From JBCCBI01 sp039034155 (GTDB lineage: Bacteria > Deinococcota > Deinococci > Deinococcales > Trueperaceae), in contig JBCCBI010000298.1 in NCBI GenBank assembly GCA_039034155.1, positions 1-6,926 of the forward strand: a stretch of 6,926 nucleotides of DNA, in the 5' to 3' direction. The stretch's first letter is position 1. Each line of letters starts with the position of its first letter. A model generated the notes under the pieces. It was not told the DNA's origin. It worked only from the letters and a program-made list of their open reading frames with translations, and ran no database searches. The translations under genes were made by a program, and so were the position numbers. This document shows, in pieces, positions 6,767 to 6,926 of the stretch.

Positions 6767-6926
6767 CTATAGCAACACCACGACCCAATGATACAGACGT
6801 GTTATGTCCAGCGCGTCACACAGCTCGGCGTACTGGTTGGGCGACGTGACGATAGTCACGTAGCGGTGGTTCTTGGCCGAAGACCGCAGCATCGAGGGTC
6901 CGCCAATATCGACATTCTCCACGCAT
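6767..6926 (-). pseudogene. purH: purH fragment, truncated (AICAR transformylase/IMP cyclohydrolase)
   Basis: Read from the right edge on the minus strand, the frame gives VENVDIGGPSMLRSSAKNH followed by RYVTIVTSPNQYAELCDAL. This is the hallmark segment of the IMP cyclohydrolase (MGS-like) domain of PurH, normally near residue 120 of about 520. PurH carries out the last two steps of IMP synthesis. Similarity ends near 6810. About a dozen unrelated residues follow (DITRLYHWVVVLL) and then TAG at 6767-6769, so the rest of the cyclohydrolase domain and the whole transformylase domain are missing. The gene start lies outside the window. GC is 70 of 116 bases in 6811-6926, and 32 of 39 counted codons end in G or C, unlike the operon next to it. 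A dead remnant, an insertion-disrupted gene and a contig chimera are all possible. Confidence 0.8.

Overview
The window is about 6.9 kb of bacterial DNA of roughly 50% GC, estimated by eye. Everything recognisable is coded on the minus strand. Three long genes run right to left in the order of likely transcription: a DsbA/FrnE-type thioredoxin-fold protein (5962-6606), a single-chain HyuA-HyuB hydantoinase/5-oxoprolinase protein of 1274 residues (2126-5950), and a 667-residue protein of unknown function (30-2033). The unknown protein resembles the alpha/alpha-toroid plus beta-sandwich build of polysaccharide lyase-like proteins. The first two genes are 11 bp apart and the ribosome site of the second overlaps the stop of the first. 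The third follows after 92 bp. No terminator is visible between any of them, so one transcription unit is likely.

The right end (6607-6926) is different. Next to the operon lies about 160 bp of non-coding DNA holding the ribosome site and presumably the promoter. Beyond it is the internal part of a purH gene (AICAR transformylase/IMP cyclohydrolase). Its homology stops abruptly near 6810 and an in-frame TAG follows at 6767-6769. This fragment is about 60% GC with strongly GC-biased third codon positions, unlike the operon. It looks like a gene cut off by recombination, by insertion, or by a misassembled contig.

Two other points stand out. The palindrome CTCGAG occurs 20 times, against fewer than 2 expected, and in all three codon phases plus intergenic DNA. 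This suggests a genome-wide word of the HIP1 kind rather than codon bias alone. The dsbA-like gene has no usable ATG, GTG or TTG at the place where its ribosome site and beta-1 strand demand a start. The codon there is ATC, so either a rare start is used or the start was mutated or misread.

The organism cannot be named safely. Strong AAAGGAG ribosome sites, a DsbA-family protein and a fused HyuAB point to a free-living bacterium. The CPYAWRG form of the DsbA protein reminds me of Deinococcota relatives, but this is a weak impression. How the three operon products work together is not known from their families. A cytoplasmic catabolic role, with ATP-dependent amide or lactam ring opening by HyuAB, is the most that can be inferred.
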